From: an uncultured Vicinamibacterales bacterium
GTDB taxonomy: Bacteria > Acidobacteriota > Vicinamibacteria > Vicinamibacterales > UBA8438
Assembly (NCBI GenBank): GCA_958295905.1
Contig: OY282382.1
Location: forward strand, 248,001-312,000
Direction: 5' to 3'
Length of the DNA stretch: 64,000 nucleotides
Numbering within the stretch: position 1 is the first letter of the stretch; each line of letters opens with the position of its first letter. The position numbers and the translations under genes are program-made. The notes under the pieces were generated by a model. The model searched no databases and had not been told where the DNA came from. It saw nothing but the letters and a program-made list of their open reading frames with translations. Shown here in pieces: positions 9,682 to 18,857 of the stretch.

Positions 9682-10731
9682 ATGCTCGAACTCGCACTCG
9701 TCGTCGGCATCGTGGTGCTGACCTCGGCCGCCTGCTCGCTGTTCGAGGCGGTGCTGTACTCGGTGCCGCCCGCCCACATCGACACCCTGGAACGCGCCGG
9801 CCAGCCCGCGGGAACGCTGCTCCGGCGGCTTCGGTCCCAGGTCGACCGGCCCATCGCCGCCATCCTCTCCCTGAACACCGTCGCCAACACCGGGGGCGCC
9901 GCGCTCGCCGGGGCCATCGCCTCGAACGTCCTGGAATCCGTCTGGATCGGCTATTTCTCCGCCGCCTTCACCCTCGCCATCCTCGTCGTGTCGGAGATCG
10001 TTCCCAAGACCGCGGGGGTCGTGTACGCGCGGCAACTGGCCGGTCCCATCGCCGCTCCCCTGCAGACGCTGGTGGTCGTGTTCGCGCCGATCATCTGGCT
10101 CAGCCGCCGCCTGACGAGCCTCGTCGCCGCCGGCAAGGCGGCCGAGCGGGTCTCGGACGAAGAGCTGCTGATGATGGTCCGGCGGGGCCTGAGATCGGGC
10201 GACCTGAAGCCGCACGAAGCCGACGTCATCAGCAACGTCCTCGCCCTGGAGGCGAAGACCGCGGCGGAGGTGATGACCCCGCGGACGGTGCTCTTCACCC
10301 TCCCCACGGCGGCCGGCGTCGCCGACGCCGCCGCCGACAAGCAGCTCCTGCGCCACAGCCGGGTGCCGGTCTACGACGAAGACCCCGACGACATCGTGGG
10401 CATCGTGCACCGGCACGACATCCTGCGCGCCGCCGCGAAGGACGAGTTCGACACCACCCTCGACCAGCTCATGCGCAAGGTCCACTTCGTGGTCGAGACG
10501 GCCAAGCTGGACCACCTGCTGCGCGGTTTCCTCGAGCAGCGGCAGCACCTGATGGTGGTCACCGACGAGTTCGGGAGCATCAGCGGCATCGTGACCCTCG
10601 AGGACGTCCTCGAGGAGATTCTCGGGCGGGAGATCGTGGACGAATTCGATCACGTCGCCGACCTCCGCGCCTTCGCCCGCCAGCAGCGGGGCGCCCGGCG
10701 GCCGGACGCGCCGCCCCCGCCGCCGGCCTGA
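9682..10731 (+). CDS. DUF21/CNNM transmembrane protein with CBS pair (CorB/hemolysin-C type)
   Basis: 349 residues. The N-terminal half is a DUF21/CNNM membrane domain with hydrophobic segments at about 3-25, 60-85 and 90-110 and a conserved VSEIVPKTAGVVYA near residue 100. The C-terminal half is a CBS pair (from EVMTPRTVLFTLPT to GIVTLEDVLEEILG). Families of this type act in Mg2+/Co2+ efflux or ion homeostasis, with CBS domains sensing adenine nucleotides. No C-terminal CorC/HlyC domain remains after the CBS pair; the protein ends in a Pro/Ala-rich tail. The ABC gene follows 53 bp downstream. Confidence 0.88.
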   Translation: MLELALVVGIVVLTSAACSLFEAVLYSVPPAHIDTLERAGQPAGTLLRRLRSQVDRPIAAILSLNTVANTGGAALAGAIASNVLESVWIGYFSAAFTLAILVVSEIVPKTAGVVYARQLAGPIAAPLQTLVVVFAPIIWLSRRLTSLVAAGKAAERVSDEELLMMVRRGLRSGDLKPHEADVISNVLALEAKTAAEVMTPRTVLFTLPTAAGVADAAADKQLLRHSRVPVYDEDPDDIVGIVHRHDILRAAAKDEFDTTLDQLMRKVHFVVETAKLDHLLRGFLEQRQHLMVVTDEFGSISGIVTLEDVLEEILGREIVDEFDHVADLRAFARQQRGARRPDAPPPPPA

Positions 10732-10784
10732 AGAGCCCGCTCGAAGAGCCCCGCGGTCCGCCACGGGCTCCGGAGGAATCGAAC

Positions 10785-11561
10785 ATGTCCGATGCGGTGG
10801 TGGTTGTCGACGACCTGACGTTCAGCTACGGGACGGGCCGCGTCCTGCACGGGATCTCGTTCACGCTGAAGAGAGGCGAGGTCGCCGGCCTGCTCGGACC
10901 GAACGGCGCCGGCAAGAGCACCACCATCAAGGTCCTGACCGGCGTGCTCCCGCCGGGCGGCGGATCGGTCCGGGTCGCCGGGCATTCCCTGCCCGAAGAG
11001 GCCGTCGAGGCCAAGAGGCGCATCGGCTACGTGCCGGAAGCCGCGGCCCTCTTCGAGAGCCTGACCGGGCAGGAGTTCCTGGAGCTCATGGGCCGCCTGC
11101 AGGATGTGCCCGAAGAGCGCCTGCAGTTCCGAATCGGCCGGTTCCTCGAGCAGTTCGGCCTGACCGACGACCGGCTCCGCCCCCTGGACGGATACTCGAA
11201 GGGGATGCGCCAGAAGGTGCTGCTGAGCGCGGCCCTCCTCCACAATCCCGACGTGGTGCTGCTCGACGAGCCGCTGTCGGGCCTCGACGTCAACGCCGGG
11301 CTCATGGTGCGGGACCTGGTCGCGGCCCTGGCGGCCGAGGGGAAGACCATTCTCTACAGCTCGCACGTCCTCGACGTGGTCGAGCGCGTATGCGACCGCG
11401 CCCTCATCATCCACGAAGGCCGCCTCATCGCCGACGGCTCGCTCGAGGCGCTGAAGGCGTCCACCGCCCGGGGGAGCCTCGAAGACGTGTTCCGGCAGCT
11501 CACCGACACGGAGGGGACGGTGAGCGGGGTCTCCCGAATCGTCGAGGCCCTCCGGTCATGA
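10785..11561 (+). CDS. ABC transporter ATP-binding protein
   Basis: 258-residue ABC ATPase. Walker A GPNGAGKST is at about 38-46, the signature is YSKGMRQK (SKGMRQ, typical of ABC-2 exporters), Walker B is VVLLDEP, and the H-loop is SSH. The open frame continues upstream, but the ATG at 10785 is preceded by GGAGGAATCGAAC and begins the domain correctly. It overlaps the permease start by 4 bp. It powers the permease encoded next; substrate unknown. Confidence 0.93.
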   Translation: MSDAVVVVDDLTFSYGTGRVLHGISFTLKRGEVAGLLGPNGAGKSTTIKVLTGVLPPGGGSVRVAGHSLPEEAVEAKRRIGYVPEAAALFESLTGQEFLELMGRLQDVPEERLQFRIGRFLEQFGLTDDRLRPLDGYSKGMRQKVLLSAALLHNPDVVLLDEPLSGLDVNAGLMVRDLVAALAAEGKTILYSSHVLDVVERVCDRALIIHEGRLIADGSLEALKASTARGSLEDVFRQLTDTEGTVSGVSRIVEALRS

Positions 11562-13237
11562 CCGGCCTCCGGATCCTCGGCCGGCGGTTGCTCCACGGGC
11601 CGGCGTTCACTGGACTGCTCGAACGCTGCGGCGTCGACGTGCGCCGCTTCCGGCTACTCGTCGAGCTGTTCGAGACGCTCGGCGCCCGACAGGAAGTGGT
11701 CGGGCTGGGCAACGACTACTCCATGCGCGGCTTGATGAACATCTGGTTCGTCCTGTCGGCCATCGCCAGCGTCATGTTCGCGGCCATGGGCGCTCCCCCG
11801 GGCATCTACCTCGCGGTTTTCCTGGGGCTCACCGTCTTTCAGCTCGGCGTCCTCCTGTTCCCCGAGATCGCGGAGAGCCTGGTGAACCCGGTCGACGGGC
11901 TGATTCTGGCCCACCAGCCGGTGGACGGCGCCACCTGGGCGGGGGCCAAGCTGGCCCATCTGACGAAGATCGTCGTCTATGCGGTGACGGGGGTGAACGC
12001 AGCGCCGGCGCTCGTCGGACTGGCCTTGGCCCACGACGACGCGGCTCTGCGCCTCGTCTACCCTTTCCGCCACCTCTTCGTCGCGCTGGGGGTCGGCCTG
12101 ATCTTCGCCCTGCTCTGCTGCAGCGTGTTCGGGTGGCTGGTTCGCGTCGTGCCGGTCCGGCGCCTCAAGGCGGCGGCGGCCATGGTGCAGGTCCTCCCGA
12201 TGCTGGCGTGGTTCGCGTTCAATGCCCGGGATCTGATCCGGGAGACGGTCTCGGACTGGGCGGCCTCGATCGAGGCGCCGGCCGGTTGGCTCGCCGCCGT
12301 CGAGTCGGCGCCGGGTGGACCCGCGACGTGGCTCGGCGCCGGGGGCGTGGTCGTCGCGGCGGTCGCCGTCGTCTTCGGACTGCGCGCGTTCTCGCGGGAT
12401 CACCTGATCCGGGTCGCCGGCCTGATGAGCGCCGGCGGGGGGAGGCCGCGAAGGCGGTGGAGATGGGCGAACCCCGGCCCCTGGATGGCGGGATGGACCG
12501 GTGGTCAGGCCGGACGCGCGGGCTTCGAGTATCTGCGTGCGGTGATGGTCCGCGACTGGCAGTTCCGGCGCAACATGGCCCAGACTCTGCCGGGGCCGAT
12601 CGTGGGCTTCATGGCCCTGCTGGCCGTCGGGCGGGACGCGTCTCCGTTCGGTCCGGACTTCGCGTTCGCGCACTTCCTGCCCCACCTGTTCGGGATCACC
12701 ACCATCTTCGTCTGCTCGTTCCTCGCGTACGGCAACGACCACAAGGGCATCTGGTGCTTCACCGCCGCCCCGGATTCCGCCAGCCGTCCGTTCGCGCGGG
12801 GGATCCATGCCTGGCTCTGGCTCCTGCTGGTCGCCGTGCCGCACGCCGGCTGGCTGCTCGTGCTGGCGTGGTCGTGGGGCGTACGCGATGCGGTCCTGTT
12901 CGTCGCCTTCAGCACGGCCGTCGCCCTCCTGTATCTGGGGGCGGGCCTGAAACTGATCGACGGCGTCCCGTTCGGCAAGCCGACGCCGCCGACGCGCAGC
13001 GCGATGCTGTTCGGCGTGATGATTCTCTACTTGGTGGGACTGGCCGGCGCGATTGGAATCCAGGTCGTGATCTTCCGCTCGGTCGCCGCGGTCATCGCCG
13101 CAACGCTCGTCGCAGGGCTGGGAGCTTGTCTCCTGACGCGGCTGACGCTGGCCGATTTCGCGGTCCGTATTCTGGCCAGTCTTGGTCCGGCGGCGCCGGG
13201 ATCGATATTCGGCGCCATCCGGGACGACGCCGCGTAG
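11558..13237 (+). CDS. ABC transporter permease (large ABC-2-like membrane protein)
   Basis: 559 residues from the ATG in the ATGA overlap with the ATPase gene. At least ten hydrophobic segments are visible (for example around 55-100, 130-155, 175-200, 225-245, 270-290, 350-385 and 415-510). The soluble N-terminus is short and no Walker motifs are present, so it is the membrane half of the exporter. Length and lack of a recognisable ABC-2 signature place it in a poorly described permease class. Substrate unknown. Confidence 0.85.
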   Translation: MTGLRILGRRLLHGPAFTGLLERCGVDVRRFRLLVELFETLGARQEVVGLGNDYSMRGLMNIWFVLSAIASVMFAAMGAPPGIYLAVFLGLTVFQLGVLLFPEIAESLVNPVDGLILAHQPVDGATWAGAKLAHLTKIVVYAVTGVNAAPALVGLALAHDDAALRLVYPFRHLFVALGVGLIFALLCCSVFGWLVRVVPVRRLKAAAAMVQVLPMLAWFAFNARDLIRETVSDWAASIEAPAGWLAAVESAPGGPATWLGAGGVVVAAVAVVFGLRAFSRDHLIRVAGLMSAGGGRPRRRWRWANPGPWMAGWTGGQAGRAGFEYLRAVMVRDWQFRRNMAQTLPGPIVGFMALLAVGRDASPFGPDFAFAHFLPHLFGITTIFVCSFLAYGNDHKGIWCFTAAPDSASRPFARGIHAWLWLLLVAVPHAGWLLVLAWSWGVRDAVLFVAFSTAVALLYLGAGLKLIDGVPFGKPTPPTRSAMLFGVMILYLVGLAGAIGIQVVIFRSVAAVIAATLVAGLGACLLTRLTLADFAVRILASLGPAAPGSIFGAIRDDAA

Positions 13238-13419
13238 CCGCCCGCGGTTGCCGGGAGAGCAGCGAGGGCGCCGGCGGGCTGTAGGGGCCAGAGAAGCGGC
13301 TGATGTCCTCGACACAGGACACCGACCTGACCGGAAAGCGATACGCGCGCAGCGGGCGCCCCCGAAGAACCGGGCAGATCGGCATCGACATCGTTGGAAC
13401 ACGCCTTGCATCAATTGAC

Positions 13420-13529
13420 GGTTACCGTCCGGCAATCGAAGGAGGATGACCGGTGACTCGGCCATCCACCGCGGGGCGGGGCGTCGAGCAGGTTAACATC
13501 CGGCAATCGAAGGAGGATGACCGGTGACT
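13420..13529 (+). repeat. Tandem duplication of a ribosome-binding/start region
   Basis: A 39-bp block at 13420-13458 recurs at 13491-13529 with two mismatches (71-bp step). Each copy holds AGGAGG plus GTG at the same spacing (CGAAGGAGGATGACCGGTGA). The downstream copy starts the PEGA gene; the upstream copy starts a 24-codon reading frame. Confidence 0.8.
13453..13527 (+). CDS. Possible 24-residue leader ORF
   Basis: It starts at the GTG of the upstream duplicate (AGGAGG seven bases before), encodes VTRPSTAGRGVEQVNIRQSK plus four residues, and its TGA overlaps the GTG of the PEGA gene (GTGA). Translation would be coupled to the downstream gene. It may be only a by-product of the duplication; there is no evidence for a functional peptide. 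Confidence 0.35.
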   Translation: MTRPSTAGRGVEQVNIRQSKEDDR

Positions 13530-14555
13530 GTGTCGAAGAAATCCACATCCTGGCTATGCGCGATCGGCGCCGTGACCCTGTTCGCTTCGCCTGCGGCGGC
13601 GGAAGCTCGGCCGGCCGCCGGCGCATCACCGGCCGCCGGCGCAGAGCGGCCGGCGGCTGGCGCGCCGCAGTCGGCGGGCGCTCAGCGGGCGGCGGGCGCT
13701 CAGGGGACGGCCGGCGCGCCGCAGGAGGCGGGCGCCCAGCGGCGGGCGGCCGGCGCACCGGCAAGAGGGGCGGTACGCCGCGCGCGCCCAGTGCTTCAGA
13801 CCCGCGCCTGGTACGGTCCCGGGTACGGGCACTACCCGCCCTTCTACCATCCAACGTCTATCTACGCTCCCCAATGGGGTCCGTACTCGTTCGGCCCCTG
13901 GGGGCCCCATCCGTTCTACGGCGGCTACTACTACCGCGAGCGCGGCTCCGTCCGCCTGCAGGTCAAGCCGGTGGAGACCGAGGTCTACGTCGACGGGTAC
14001 TACGCCGGCGTCGTGGACAGCTTCGACGGCTTCTTCCAGCGGTTGAGCCTGCCGCCCGGCCAACACGACATCGAGCTGCGCCTCGAGGGGTACCGCAGCA
14101 TACAGGAGCCGGTGTACCTGACGATCGGGCAGAGCTATCGCATCCAGCACGAGATGGAGCCCCTCGGACCGGGCGAGACCACCCCGCCGCCACCCACGCC
14201 ACGGGTCGAGCCGGACGTGGGGCCGGCCCCGGAACCGTTCGCCGGGCCCGATACGGAGCGCGCCGAGCCGCGGCGCGGGACCACCGTGGCCGGATTCGGA
14301 CGGCTCGCGGTGCGGGTGCAGCCGACGGACGCGCTGATCTTCGTCGACGGGGAGGAATGGCAGAGCCCGGACGGCTCACGCCTGGAGCTGGAGCTCGGCG
14401 TCGGACGGCACCGCATCGAGGTCCGGCGCGAGGGGCACGAGCGGTACGTCACCGACGTCACGGTGCGAAGCGGCGAGACGACGGCGGTGAACATCAGCCT
14501 GCCGAGAAACCGGCCGGAGCTCCCGGAAGAAGCCAGCCAGCGCCCCGGAGCTTGA
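13524..14555 (+). CDS. Secreted PEGA-domain protein with Ala/Gly-rich low-complexity region
   Basis: 343 residues. A signal peptide (residues 1-27, ending SPAAAEA) is followed by a low-complexity AGA-Q/E-R/P tract (about 28-85), a Tyr/Pro/Gly-rich stretch (about 92-135), then two PEGA-type beta domains: YVDGYYAGVVDSF... (about 150-210) and FVDGEEWQSPDG...GRHRIEVRREGHERY (about 270-325). PEGA domains occur in surface or envelope proteins of unknown binding role. It starts at GTG with AGGAGG seven bases upstream, inside the duplicated start region. Monocistronic as far as seen. Confidence 0.85.
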   Translation: MTVSKKSTSWLCAIGAVTLFASPAAAEARPAAGASPAAGAERPAAGAPQSAGAQRAAGAQGTAGAPQEAGAQRRAAGAPARGAVRRARPVLQTRAWYGPGYGHYPPFYHPTSIYAPQWGPYSFGPWGPHPFYGGYYYRERGSVRLQVKPVETEVYVDGYYAGVVDSFDGFFQRLSLPPGQHDIELRLEGYRSIQEPVYLTIGQSYRIQHEMEPLGPGETTPPPPTPRVEPDVGPAPEPFAGPDTERAEPRRGTTVAGFGRLAVRVQPTDALIFVDGEEWQSPDGSRLELELGVGRHRIEVRREGHERYVTDVTVRSGETTAVNISLPRNRPELPEEASQRPGA

Positions 14556-14627
14556 CCGATCGCTGCTGAGGAACCCGAAGCCGAATCGACGACCCGGACG
14601 ACCCGGCCGCTCCATCGCCGCTCCGGC

Positions 14628-14633
14628 TATACT
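14628..14633 (+). promoter_or_regulatory. -10-like TATACT upstream of osmC-like gene
   Basis: TATACT stands out in GC-rich sequence 44 bp before the GTG at 14677. No consensus -35 is seen 17 bp upstream. Confidence 0.3.
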
Positions 14634-14676
14634 GCACCGTCTGCGCCGTGGAAACGGAGAGGAGCAGGACAGGCGC

Positions 14677-15117
14677 GTGGCTACCGTCAAGGCATCGCTG
14701 AAGCACGGGACCGCGGTCGACATCCGCGCCGGCCGCTTTCTCTGGCGGAGCGACGAGCCGAAACCGGCCGGGGGCGCCGACTCGGGTCCCACCCCTTACG
14801 AGTTCCTGCTCGGCAGCCTCGCCGCGTGCACCGCGATGACCCTGCGGCTCTATGCGGCCCGCCGGGAGATACCCCTGGCCGGGGTCGAGGTAAGCCTGGA
14901 GTTCGACCGGACGCACGCGGACGACTGCGTCGACTGCGATGATCGGGCCGATGGCCTGCTCGAACGGGTGCGCAGCAAAGTCACCATCCACGGCGAGCTC
15001 ACCACGGCTCAGCGCGCGCGGCTCTCGCAGGTGGCGCGACGATGTCCGGTGCGCAAGACCCTCGCGCACGGCCTGCGCATCGACGACGCAGTGACGTTCG
15101 TCGACACCTCGGAGTAA
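14677..15117 (+). CDS. OsmC/Ohr-family protein
   Basis: 146 residues, the usual length for OsmC-family thiol peroxidases that reduce organic hydroperoxides. The two catalytic cysteines are visible: Cys51 in SLAACTAMTLR and Cys123 in ARRCPVRKTL. The PTPYEFLLG motif before the first Cys is typical. It starts at GTG with AGGAG upstream. An extra CVDC pair (about 84-87) is unusual and lies in the loop after the central strand. Cytoplasmic. Alone on its strand; a nested repeat block follows. Confidence 0.92.
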   Translation: MATVKASLKHGTAVDIRAGRFLWRSDEPKPAGGADSGPTPYEFLLGSLAACTAMTLRLYAARREIPLAGVEVSLEFDRTHADDCVDCDDRADGLLERVRSKVTIHGELTTAQRARLSQVARRCPVRKTLAHGLRIDDAVTFVDTSE

Positions 15118-15211
15118 GTCGTCGGGGTCCCCGGTCCCCCCCGCACCCGACGAGAGTCCGTCGAGCCGCGTGCGGGTCCTGACCGCGTCGGGGCGGCCGG
15201 CGGGCGCTCAC

Positions 15212-15544
15212 CAGGACCATCCCGCGCTCCGCCACGGCCGTGCGCAGGCGGAATCGTGGCGGGTCCTGGGGCTTCGGACGTGCGGAATCGTGGGTCTCAC
15301 GCGGCGCCGGCCGGTCGGAAGGCGTTGGCGACCCCTCGAATCGGGGGCGAGCCGTCACGCGCAGTCAGCGTAGCAGGCCGTGGCAGAAGTGGTGCTGCAT
15401 CCGGCCGGGCCGTACTCGGCCCAAGAACGTGTCGTGCAGCCGTCGAAATCGCCGAAATCTGGCCGATCCGAGCCGTTTCCGCGCCACCGCCGGCCGGTTT
15501 TGGCGCACCGCGGAGTTTTGCCACGGGCTGGTAGGATGCTCCCG
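15212..15544 (+). mobile_element. Repeat family 2, copy A (about 172 bp), interrupted by MITE
   Basis: The left end CAGGACCATCCCGCGCT and right end AGCGTAGGATGCTCCCG are imperfect inverted repeats. Homologous copies lie at 25322-25482 (same strand) and 38825-38996 (opposite strand). The 4 bp GTAG plus a 157-bp MITE split the right end; removing them restores the terminus. Flanking 9-bp direct repeats GGCGCTCAC occur at 15203-15211 and 15545-15553, the latter touching the 3' end of the flavin reductase gene. No coding capacity. Confidence 0.75.
15374..15530 (+). mobile_element. MITE copy 1 (157 bp), IS1182-type ends
   Basis: Terminal inverted repeats are CAGGCCGTGGCAGAA at 15374-15388 and TTTTGCCACGGGCTG at 15516-15530 (13 of 15 pair). 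A target duplication GTAG flanks it (15370-15373 and 15531-15534). It is nearly identical to 31217-31374, apart from a one-base indel and a few substitutions. Its right-hand end matches the ends of the IS at 51699-53155. Confidence 0.85.
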
Positions 15545-15549
15545 GGCGC

Positions 15550-16548
15550 TCACCCCGTGTCCCGTTCGAACCGCACCTGACGGCGTTCCGCGGTCGCCTG
15601 GATGTCGGCGACCGAGGCGGGATTGCCGCAGGCGAGCAGAACCGTGTCGCCCGGGGCGACCCGGGCGCCGAGCTCGGCCGCGTCCACATGGGCGGGAAGC
15701 GCGGGACGAACCAGCCGCTCGACGGCCAGCTCGGCCGCCACTTTCGTGACGTCGCTGATCGCGCGGGTCTGCTTCTCTTCCTCTGCGGTGGGCAGGCCAT
15801 AGACGTGGCGGACCACGTTGCCGGCCCGCCCAAGGCCGATGCGGGGGTCCCTGCCGGCAGCTCGCGACGGGTCTACGCCCTGCGGGGGCCGGCTGACCGT
15901 CGGCAGGTACAGAAAGTCGAACCGGCCGGCCGCCTCGATCTCGAAGAGCTCGGCGTCATAGGCCAGCTCGGCTTCGGTGCGGGCGGTGTGAATCAGCGTG
16001 TAGCGCCGGGTGTCGCCGCCGCCGTCCCGCGCCCGGAGCTCCCTGATCATCGAGACGAACGGCGCCACGCCGGTGCCGGTACCGACCATCAGGACGCTCG
16101 CCGCGTCCCCCGCCCGCGCCGACAGGGTGAAGCCGCCGGCGATGCGGTCGTGATACCTGACCTCGCCGCCGGTCTCCCCGCCCGTCCCGAACAACACCTC
16201 GCTCAGGCGACCCGACAGCCCGTGCACGCCGTGCTCGATCGCCACCAGGAATTCGAGCCAGCCGTGCTCGGCGGTGTCGGCGGGCGCGGAGGCGATGGAA
16301 TAGGGCTGGGTGACGGGGCCGACGGTCTGCCGGCCCCAGGGGTCGTACTCGGGCTCGCAGATCGGCTTGCCGTCGGAACCGACCCCCGCCCGCCGGGTCA
16401 GCTTGCAATCATCACGCCGCAGTGCGATGTACTGCCCCGCCTCGTAGTCGGGAAAGCGGGCGCCGGCCGCGGGCGCGAGCCGGAACCGCATCAAGGTCGC
16501 GGAGACGATCGCCTTGTCGACGACCGTTCCGGTTCTCAGCTCTGCCAT
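15550..16548 (-). CDS. Ferredoxin/flavodoxin--NADP(+) reductase-like FAD enzyme
   Basis: 332 residues from the ATG at 16548. FAD-binding barrel first (QPYSIAS at about 81-87, the R/Q-x-Y-S motif), then the NAD(P)-binding half (MVGTGTGVAPFVSMI at about 154-168). A C-terminal LLACGNPASVADIQ resembles the CGxP motif of FNR-type enzymes. An insert DCKLTRRAGVGSDGKPICEPE between the first strands is longer than in plant-type FNR and contains two Cys. Likely moves electrons between NADPH and a small redox protein; partner unknown. It follows the ankyrin gene by 10 bp, suggesting an operon. Upstream in-frame sequence is only shadow of that gene. Confidence 0.85.
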   Translation of the reverse strand: MAELRTGTVVDKAIVSATLMRFRLAPAAGARFPDYEAGQYIALRRDDCKLTRRAGVGSDGKPICEPEYDPWGRQTVGPVTQPYSIASAPADTAEHGWLEFLVAIEHGVHGLSGRLSEVLFGTGGETGGEVRYHDRIAGGFTLSARAGDAASVLMVGTGTGVAPFVSMIRELRARDGGGDTRRYTLIHTARTEAELAYDAELFEIEAAGRFDFLYLPTVSRPPQGVDPSRAAGRDPRIGLGRAGNVVRHVYGLPTAEEEKQTRAISDVTKVAAELAVERLVRPALPAHVDAAELGARVAPGDTVLLACGNPASVADIQATAERRQVRFERDTG

Positions 16549-16558
16549 CCGCGTCCGT

Positions 16559-18136
16559 TCACTCGTTGGCCGCGAGCGACCGCAGCAGCTCGACGGTGCT
16601 CTGCTTCGGCGTCGCCCACGCGACGCCGAGCCGCCGCGACCCCGACGACGCGACATCGAGCGGGGTCTGTCCATCGCGGTTGACGAGACTCAGGTCGGCG
16701 CCGCGCGCCACCAGCAGCTCGATGACCGCATCGTATCCGCGCGCGGCGGCCGCGTGCAGCGCGGTGTCGCCGCGGGCATTGGCGGTGTCGACGTCGACCC
16801 CGAGGGCCAGCGCGAGCTGCGCCGCCTCGAGGACGACCGCCTCGTGCGCCACCGGGTCCGGCTCGCGCCGCGTGCTCCGCACCGGGGCGCTTTCGGCGAT
16901 GCGGTCCAGCCGGTTCACCGCCACCAGCGGGTTGCGGCCGCCGAGGCCGACCGCCGCCATCAGTGCGGTCGTCGCCCCCTCGCGCACCTGCGTCCGTTCG
17001 TCCCGCACCGAGAGCGAGCCGGGCCAGTACGTCGGGTGGTGGGCCACGCGCGGATTGCCCCCCCGCTCGGCCAGCATGCGCATGATGCCGGGCGCCCCGA
17101 AGCGCGCGGCCAGCCAGAACGGCGTCGCGCCCACGTACGACGGGTGCAGGTAGAAGTCGACGGCGTCGCGCCGCACCGGCGTGGAGGATCGCACCGGCGC
17201 ATCGGGATCCGCACCGTGGTCGAGCAGCGCGCGGACGAGCGCCGCGTCCTTGCGCAGAATCGCCGCGTGGAGCGCCGTGTAGCCGGCGCCGGCCTCGTTC
17301 GGATCGGCGCCCTGCTCCAGCAGATACGCCGCGACGGCGCCATGCCCGCTGTGCGCGGCCACGACCGCCGCGCTGGTGCCGTAGGGCGGGGCGTCGTTCA
17401 CGTCGGCCCCGGCCGCGACAAGAAGCCTCGCCGAGGCGAGGTCGCCGACACGGGCCGCGAAGAGCAGCGGCGTATAACCGCCCTGCGGGATCTCCGCCAC
17501 GTACTCCGGATTCCACGGCTCGGGGGTCGTCTTGACCACCTCGGTCCAGACCTCCGACCGGGCGTCGACGGCCGCGCCGTGGGCGAGCAGCACCTCCACG
17601 ACGCCGGAGTGCCGCTGCGCGACCGCCCACATCAGGGCCGTCTGGCTCCGCGCCGCCGCCGCATCGACGTCCGCGCCGGCGTCGAGGAGCAGACGGGCGA
17701 CCTCAGCCGCGCCGACCCGCGCCGCCGTCATCAGCGGCGTCTCGCCCGACAGCAGCGGCACGTTCGGGTCCGCCCCCGCGTCGAGCAGCCGCCGCACCAT
17801 CGGCCCCCGGCCGTTCTCCGCGGCCGCCCACAGCGGCGTCACCCCGAGGTCGTTGGCGGCGTCGACGTCCGCGCCGGCGTCGATCAGCAGGCCGGCCATG
17901 TCCTCGTCGTCCCAGTACGCGGCCCAATGCAGCGCCGTCGCCCGATCCCCCTGGCGGGCCGTCACGTCGGCGCCCTGCTCCAGCAGCGCGCGCACCACGC
18001 CCCAGTCGGCCCGCTGCGCCGCATCCGCGAGCGGCCGGTCCGCGGCGGGCGCCCCGGCCGCGACGCCGGTGATCACGCACCCCAGGATCGCGCCGCGCAG
18101 CGCGCGCGGCCGGCGAGCACGATACCCGCTGCTCAT
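16559..18136 (-). CDS. Exported ankyrin-repeat protein
   Basis: 525 residues from the ATG at 18136 (an ATG 12 bases earlier is possible). The N-terminus has a basic region and a hydrophobic stretch ending GAPAA, consistent with a signal peptide. About a dozen ankyrin repeats follow in two blocks (about residues 35-270 and 430-520), recognised by ...LHWAAYW...GADVDAAN, TPLLFAARVGD..., TALHAAAARGYDAVIELL. The insert at about 285-420 is less regular. Ankyrin arrays bind proteins; the ligand is unknown. It is adjacent to the reductase gene downstream (10 bp), so they may function together. Confidence 0.85.
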   Translation of the reverse strand: MSSGYRARRPRALRGAILGCVITGVAAGAPAADRPLADAAQRADWGVVRALLEQGADVTARQGDRATALHWAAYWDDEDMAGLLIDAGADVDAANDLGVTPLWAAAENGRGPMVRRLLDAGADPNVPLLSGETPLMTAARVGAAEVARLLLDAGADVDAAAARSQTALMWAVAQRHSGVVEVLLAHGAAVDARSEVWTEVVKTTPEPWNPEYVAEIPQGGYTPLLFAARVGDLASARLLVAAGADVNDAPPYGTSAAVVAAHSGHGAVAAYLLEQGADPNEAGAGYTALHAAILRKDAALVRALLDHGADPDAPVRSSTPVRRDAVDFYLHPSYVGATPFWLAARFGAPGIMRMLAERGGNPRVAHHPTYWPGSLSVRDERTQVREGATTALMAAVGLGGRNPLVAVNRLDRIAESAPVRSTRREPDPVAHEAVVLEAAQLALALGVDVDTANARGDTALHAAAARGYDAVIELLVARGADLSLVNRDGQTPLDVASSGSRRLGVAWATPKQSTVELLRSLAANE

Positions 18137-18857
18137 CGCTTCACCCATCTCCAGAAAGGACCGGACAGGCCGGCGGAAATCCGAGAACGCAGCCGCCAGC
18201 CAGTTTTCTCTAAAGGCGAAGGGCAGGTTGCCCTCCACGCCCGCACACACCAAGACAACCGTTCCGACGCCGGCGACTCACCATCCGTAGAGCGGCCGCC
18301 CCAGGTTCCCGACCTGCGGCACACGTTCAAATTCTCGTCATCCGACGTCGAATCCGGTCGAACGCTTCGCCGCCTCGACCTTCACCAACTTCATCCACGC
18401 CGTCAGGGACAAGTACGTCACCCGCCCCGAACACCCCGCAATCACGCATCCTATCGCGCGATGAACGCCCGGGCAAGACTCGAACGTGCGCCGGGCGCAC
18501 ATCAAGAAAGTGAGGCGCCGCCGCTGAAACTGGCCCGCGAGGGGATCCCAGGCGCCAAAGCCCCCAAGAATGCCCGTCGGGAGGGCCTCGATACCGGGAA
18601 CGGCACGGAAATCGCCGACCTGACAGAGCCGGGGGCAGTCATTTCACAAACCGTCATGATCGGGGACGCCGATCACCCCAACGCCACGAAACGTCGGGAC
18701 AGGTTTCAGAGGAAATCTGACGTGCACCCACGTGCGCCGTCCCGCTCCCTCCGGCCAAGGTCAGCCAACGACAGTACGACCGCCCAAGCGCCGGGCCGCC
18801 GGGGCCAAACCCGGAGCGCCCGGCCCCGTCTTCCCACCCCTCGAAATCACGGCCGCG
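18137..18857. other. Gene-free stretch
   Basis: About 720 bp between two minus-strand genes. Frames open through it are shadows with no start/RBS support. A short stretch at about 18365-18445 (RFAASTFTNFIHAVRDKYV on the plus strand) looks like decayed protein but cannot be assigned. No strong hairpin or repeat found. Confidence 0.5.
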
